From positions 106,521,001-106,585,000 of the forward strand of contig CM032231.1 of NCBI GenBank assembly GCA_019009955.1: 64,000 nucleotides of DNA, read 5' to 3'. Each line of letters begins with the position of its first letter. The stretch's first letter is position 1. The notes under the pieces were generated by a model. It saw only the letters and a list, made by a program, of their open reading frames with translations. It did not search any database and was not told where the DNA came from. A program made the translations under genes and the position numbers. Of this stretch, positions 61,275-64,000 are shown piece by piece. The stretch is from Riptortus pedestris (lineage: Eukaryota; Arthropoda; Insecta; Hemiptera; Alydidae).

Positions 61275-63758
61275 AATCTCAAAATATTTATAGTTTAATC
61301 CATTTCCCCTTATTAAAATCCCACATCTTCAAATCTTTGATAATAACATAATAAAGAATTTGGTTTTGAGGCAGAGGAATTGATATCTTCAGTTTCATAT
61401 TGTAATTAATTTTATTCTAAAAATTAGAAATATTTAACTATTAAAATAAAAATACCTGATATTCTATTTCAGAGTCCATTATACCAGCAACTGCAACAAT
61501 TTGGTACTGTTTTGCTTTCATTGCAGACAATGGCTTCCTTAGAAGGCCAAGAACACCCTGAGCAGTTGATGTCAATCGCAATCCAGACATCTGAGCAGGT
61601 GAATGGCTTGGGTCTAAGATTAAAAGATTCTCTCCACCACCACGGAGTTCTTCTACACCAATTATTGTTCGACTGTGACCTTTGTAAATGAATTACAACA
61701 AATTAATTAAATCCATAAAACAGAAAAAAAGTATAGGAAGTAACAAAACAGCATTTAACATCTCATAAGCAAATTCACAATTTTTTTTTGATTTCAGAAA
61801 AATAAAATATATATATTTTAGTTAAAAAATAAAATATAAAAATTTTAGATGAAGAAAGGAGAGCATAAAATACAGAAAAATATCATTTCTATAATATAAT
61901 AAAACCAGCAAAAAGTCTGTAAATATTAATCAAAATAAAATGTATGAAAATCTTTTGTTCACGCCATTTGTAGTACTTCTACAGTTTGATCAGAGGTAGC
62001 GTGAGATACTCAAATTCTTATCAGGTCTTGTGAGATAAGAAGATTAGCTCCTAGTGTATGGCCTTGGTCTTGGCAGTAGACAGTTATCTCTAAGCCTGTC
62101 CTTAGAACTAGTAGTGGATCTGATGTCTAGTGTTTTTGCTACTTTATTAGGAGGCCTGCTCGATGAATCATTAGCGATTTACTAAGCTCCCAAGGAGTTG
62201 GAAGCAGTAATGAGTATAGTGAAACAATCCGTGAGTAATCTTTGATTTTACTTGTTGATGGATTAGAGAGCATGACTTTTAAGCTATATTCTTGATACAC
62301 ACAGCATTTTTTTGGTTGGGGAAATTTTCTCAGGCTGTTAATTAGCCTCAATAAGGGTTACAAGCATTCTCAAGGTTCACAGGAAAGATAATTTAACTGC
62401 AGCAGTGTTAACATCTTTCATTTGTCATCTTTAGACAAAAATAAATTATTTTAAGCATGTGATAAATAAAGAATTTAACCTTTTTCCTTGCAAGCCATTC
62501 TGACTCACTTGAGAAGACATGAGCTCCATGCCAGAAAAACCATAATAATATAATTATTGGTTTGATTTTTTAATGATAAGGTATAATGTAACTTTCAGGA
62601 AGGAATTTTGGATAGGGTTCATTATTCTTTTTATGAATCAATTGCTAGATTTGTTGTTGCATGTATACCCAGTCTTTATTTTCAGCAGAGCAATCTTACA
62701 GGCTATGTTATTGTATAGCCTATAACATTTTTGCTGTACTAAGACAATTATTGGGGGTGCACTAAGCTGCAATGCCTCCTAAATGACACTAAAAGTTCAT
62801 TAATTTTGATGAACTTGCCAAGGAGTATAACAATTTAGACAGTTAATTATAAGTTGTTTGAATGCCCTTAACTTCTGTGATTCTATCAATTTTTTCTCTC
62901 TTACTGTTAATGTGAATTTATCACTCCTCAGACATTGTAACAAGAGACAAATTGAAGAATTGGAATGAATCTTTTGTAATACATTCCTCACAAAAAATAA
63001 AATACAAAGTGCTCGCGTGAGCCAAGAGTTAAGACATTGGCCTTAATAAATTTGGCAAACCATGAGTAACGGGTTTGATTGGCAATATGGTTTTATTGAC
63101 TAAATAGCATGGCAAACTTTTTTTCCAAAGCTCAGAGGATTCACATTCACCATGAACAGATAGTTTCTAGCTTTTTGCAACATTTGTGCAAGTACAGACA
63201 TTTAGCTTCATGAACATACCAACCTACCTCCTAGAGGTACATACCATTAAAAATACTACTTAAATAAAAAGAAATAATGAAAATCTGATGACACTAAATG
63301 ACTTCCACGCACTTCTATTAAATTAAATATACAAAATATTTGCTGCACTTCATTTAAAGTTATTTCATTTGAAAGTGAAATACAATATCTTTGTACAAAT
63401 CCATCAAATCAAATAAGATTAAAGAACATAATTTACAGAGCCTTTTATGATAAAAGAAAAAGATTCTATAGAAATTTTATGTATCTCTATTAAGATTAGA
63501 GAAATTAATTTTTTTTCTATCTTCCCCTCCTCTTAGTCGATTTCAGTTTAAATTAAAGTCATTAACATTCATAAATATTAAAAATTAGGAAAGCATTTAA
63601 TGATACACTGAAATGGTTTTAAATAGTTACCTTGATGTTGAAGATATAATGGCGGTTTAAAGTCATCATACGCTTGAAAATAGTCTAAAACCCATTTAAA
63701 AAGTTCTGGATGACTTCCATTAGGACTTGTGGGCCGATGAAAATCGACGAGCTGACAT
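52518..63758 (-). CDS. ZUP1: ZUP1 (ZUFSP) K63-linked deubiquitinase, C-terminal exons (partial)
   Basis: Three coding exons in transcription order: 63758-63631, 61679-61456 and 52565-52518 (TAA), with phases that close exactly. The first encodes CQLVDFHRPTSPNGSHPELF and ends PPLYLQHQ. The second completes Gly and gives HSRTIIGVEEL, LLILDPSHSP with the catalytic-domain Asp, and KQYQIVAVAGIMD. The last, after a strong polypyrimidine acceptor, encodes NSKVLRSVRVPPDRT and stop. H.GHSRT.[IV]G.E and LLILDP are diagnostic for the UFM1-peptidase-like papain fold of ZUP1, where this His and Asp join a Cys encoded upstream. The enzyme cuts long K63 ubiquitin chains at sites of DNA damage. The Cys, zinc fingers and ubiquitin-binding helices lie beyond the right edge. 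The last exon is assigned by phase and position; its sequence alone is too short to be decisive. Its intron holds the gypsy element. Confidence 0.88.
52688..53270 (+). repeat. Left arm of a diverged inverted duplication
   Basis: This segment recurs in reverse complement at 60893-61318. Shared blocks, as read here, are aataaggggaaatggattaa, ccatacttcagtgaa, the SINE and its flank (cattgatgatgatggagtt), taaatgaaaattagttttaa and tttaattttttatgatattc. The arms are 80-90% alike by eye outside indels. Confidence 0.8.
52984..53120 (+). mobile_element. SINE copy with 15-bp target duplication, middle deleted
   Basis: It is flanked by tatttatttcattga at 52969-52983 and 53121-53135. The head (ggctcaggttaaccatgtaa) is present, but the sequence jumps from box B (aggtcgggtt) to the 3' part (gtaaccagtaggtaaac). 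Most of the body is missing. Confidence 0.85.
53420..53730 (-). pseudogene. LINE reverse-transcriptase C-terminal relic
   Basis: A 65-codon minus-strand frame contains DEKFRKYQILAAELKD, which resembles the EK..KYQ.LA.E[LI]K segment common near the C-terminus of several LINE ORF2 proteins. After a frame break, minus-strand frames give further LINE-like pieces (for example ILLDTARM). It lies in the last ZUP1 intron in the same orientation as the gene. Assignment is from remembered family patterns only. Confidence 0.4.
53960..54470 (-). repeat. R-family copy 6, part before the gypsy insertion
   Basis: A minus-orientation R copy (gcaatatttcgattaata-type and ctggtctatataatttttga blocks) running into a (TA)n tract at 54397-54470, where the gypsy LTR starts. 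The rest of R resumes at 60776. A 137-bp segment is duplicated in tandem (both copies contain cataacgaagatactaag-like sequence, near 54114 and 54251). Confidence 0.8.
54471..55038 (+). repeat. 5' LTR of the gypsy element
   Basis: Starts TGTTGCGAAAATTAAA and ends CATAGCA two bases before the primer-binding site. It contains a TATA-like cctatataaagaacc near 54627 and an AATAAA near 54925. 568 bp. Confidence 0.85.
55041..55059 (+). promoter_or_regulatory. Primer-binding site, tRNA-Leu type
   Basis: tggtgtcagaagtgggatt is complementary to the 3' end of eukaryotic leucine tRNAs (…CCCACTTCTGACACCA). It is the expected minus-strand primer site two bases after the LTR. Confidence 0.8.
55081..56535 (+). 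pseudogene. Gypsy gag, broken
   Basis: The frame starts at the ATG at 55081 with an SAP-like helix-turn-helix (LKVKQLKKELSKLDLLTTGN), a nucleic-acid-binding motif seen in some insect gypsy gags. It then enters a Glu/Ala/Arg-rich coiled coil of repeated 45-bp units (EASRANWERLEEKFQ type, 55325-55560). Stops interrupt it at 55354-55356 and within the repeats. A capsid region follows (55738-56211), then another stop, then a basic segment with a CCHC knuckle (CFNCGKAGHFQRNC, 56401-56442), ending at 56535. Gag forms the particle and packages RNA; this one cannot make a full product. Confidence 0.9.
56640..60116 (+). pseudogene. Gypsy pol (protease, RT, RNase H, integrase), broken
   Basis: Aspartic protease: TIDTGASQSII with its Asp at 56703. 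A stop at 57184-57186 and others precede the reverse transcriptase at about 57309-58049, which has FCIDYRKLN, FSTLDLQSGYWQVE and the YLDD catalytic box (57921-57932). A TAG at 58050-58052 breaks the thumb. RNase H follows, with DTDASGYGIGG and RRELLAV. A frameshift near 58550-58570 shifts the frame to about 59750. That part holds the integrase zinc finger (CEQC region) and the D,D,E core (IDVAGPF, HSDQGRNFE, GMVERFNQ). Another frameshift near 59750-59830 leads into the C-terminal part with MHWEGPYKVIKRLN, ending at 60116. Four or more lesions make it non-functional. Confidence 0.93.
60128..60775 (+). repeat. 3' LTR of the gypsy element, with an insertion
   Basis: Starts TGTTGCGAAAATTAAA after a purine-rich aagtgggcggcag and ends CGTAACA. 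Compared with the 5' LTR it carries a 136-bp insertion (60309-60444) and lacks about 60 bp near its end. Elsewhere the two are about 85-90% alike by eye. Confidence 0.85.
60309..60444 (+). mobile_element. Small poly(A)-tailed retroposed insert in the 3' LTR
   Basis: The insert is absent from the 5' LTR and ends in an A-rich tail of about 25 bases. It is flanked by agagccagt (60300-60308) and agagctagt (60445-60453), a 9-bp target duplication with one change. The body (ggggactaccaacccaaacc, then acgcagggctttacaagg) is not the SINE described above. It looks like the 3' end of an unidentified LINE or a short retroposed RNA. Confidence 0.7.
60776..60893 (-). repeat. R-family copy 6, part after the gypsy insertion
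   Basis: Continues the R copy at 53960-54470: attttgaatggacctcattt, the ggtggacatttgagg block, catcatgagtatgacctaaa and ctgatttccc, where the R head ends. This shows the gypsy element split a pre-existing R copy. Confidence 0.82.
60893..61318 (-). repeat. Right arm of the diverged inverted duplication
   Basis: Reverse complement of the 52688-53270 segment. It lacks about 190 bp of the left arm (the part upstream of the SINE) but keeps the SINE middle lost there, so both arms derive from a longer ancestor. A (TA)n tract at about 61218-61264 interrupts it. Confidence 0.78.
61036..61200 (-). mobile_element. SINE copy, minus strand, head truncated
   Basis: The reverse complement gives box B region gagtttgattctcgcctggg, then a body with cttagtcctaccctat and the tail cataaataaataaa. 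The first part of the tRNA-like head is missing. Confidence 0.8.
61680..63630 (-). other. ZUP1 intron
   Basis: A 1.95-kb intron. Apart from a SINE head fragment at about 63011-63090, I see nothing coding or structured. Confidence 0.6.
63011..63090 (+). repeat. SINE head fragment
   Basis: gctcgcgtgagccaagagtt, then agacattggcctta and cgggtttgattgg follow the tRNA-like half of the SINE. The 3' body is missing. Confidence 0.5.
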
Positions 63759-64000
63759 CTTAAAATAAAAACACAAAATTATAAATCAAGAAGAAATAAG
63801 AAAGAAAATAGTGCTTTTGTTTTAAAACACAAAGGGAGCTCAAAGTTATATTAACTGTTCACGTAAGAGAGCCAAGAGAATCTTCACCCACATTAACTAT
63901 TTTGGGCTCTCAATATATCAGAATATTTTATGGGTTATATTAAAACTGGTCTAGATGAAAAATGTGGACTGTATACTGCAATTTGTGGCAATAGGTAAAA
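63759..64000 (-). other. ZUP1 intron continuing off the right edge
   Basis: Upstream of the acceptor tttattttaag at 63759-63769 no further ZUP1 exon is visible before the window ends. Confidence 0.6.

Noticed and set aside
1..64000. CRISPR arrays, bacterial operons, phage or plasmid functions
   Set aside because: None found. Repeats are transposons, microsatellites or a diverged minisatellite, and the genes are spliced animal genes.

Overview
The window reads as an AT-rich animal nuclear genome, most likely an insect. It has split genes with long introns, GT-AG splice sites, an axonemal dynein, animal mitochondrial protein genes and dense eukaryotic transposons (Ty3/gypsy, a tRNA-derived SINE, a mariner-type MITE, Helitron-like units, LINE relics). 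Nothing bacterial or plasmid-like is present. The insect assignment is an inference from gene similarity, repeat types and composition; I cannot name the species.

Layout, left to right. 93-363: near-perfect 271-bp palindrome. 2166-7547 (+): last four exons of an axonemal dynein heavy chain, with its true C-terminus. 10552-23569 (-): complete SLC25A32-type mitochondrial folate/FAD carrier with two alternative 3' terminal exons. 24307-27718 (+): complete ATP synthase inhibitor IF1, head-to-head with the carrier, 737 bp between start codons. 29429-31830: two tandem Helitron-like units. 32584-34105 (-): complete two-exon copper chaperone COX17. 35256-36333: head-to-head inverted pair of an unclassified repeat (called family R here). 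37195-38194 (-): two exons of a second IF1 paralogue with the same exon phases as the first. 38-52 kb: gene-poor, AT-rich, with a SINE and a 57-bp minisatellite. 52518-63758 (-): last three coding exons of the K63-deubiquitinase ZUP1 (ZUFSP). Its last intron, about 8.9 kb, is filled by nested repeats, including a decayed Ty3/gypsy element (54471-60775) inserted in the (TA)n tract of an R copy. The upstream exons lie beyond the right edge.

Four of the six genes make proteins of mitochondria: carrier, two IF1 copies and COX17. The dynein and ZUP1 are functionally unrelated to them. Most remaining sequence is intron or intergenic DNA with repeats.

Splice junctions were assigned by eye. They rest on GT/AG sites, on phases that add up exactly, and on remembered family sequences. 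No alignment was run.
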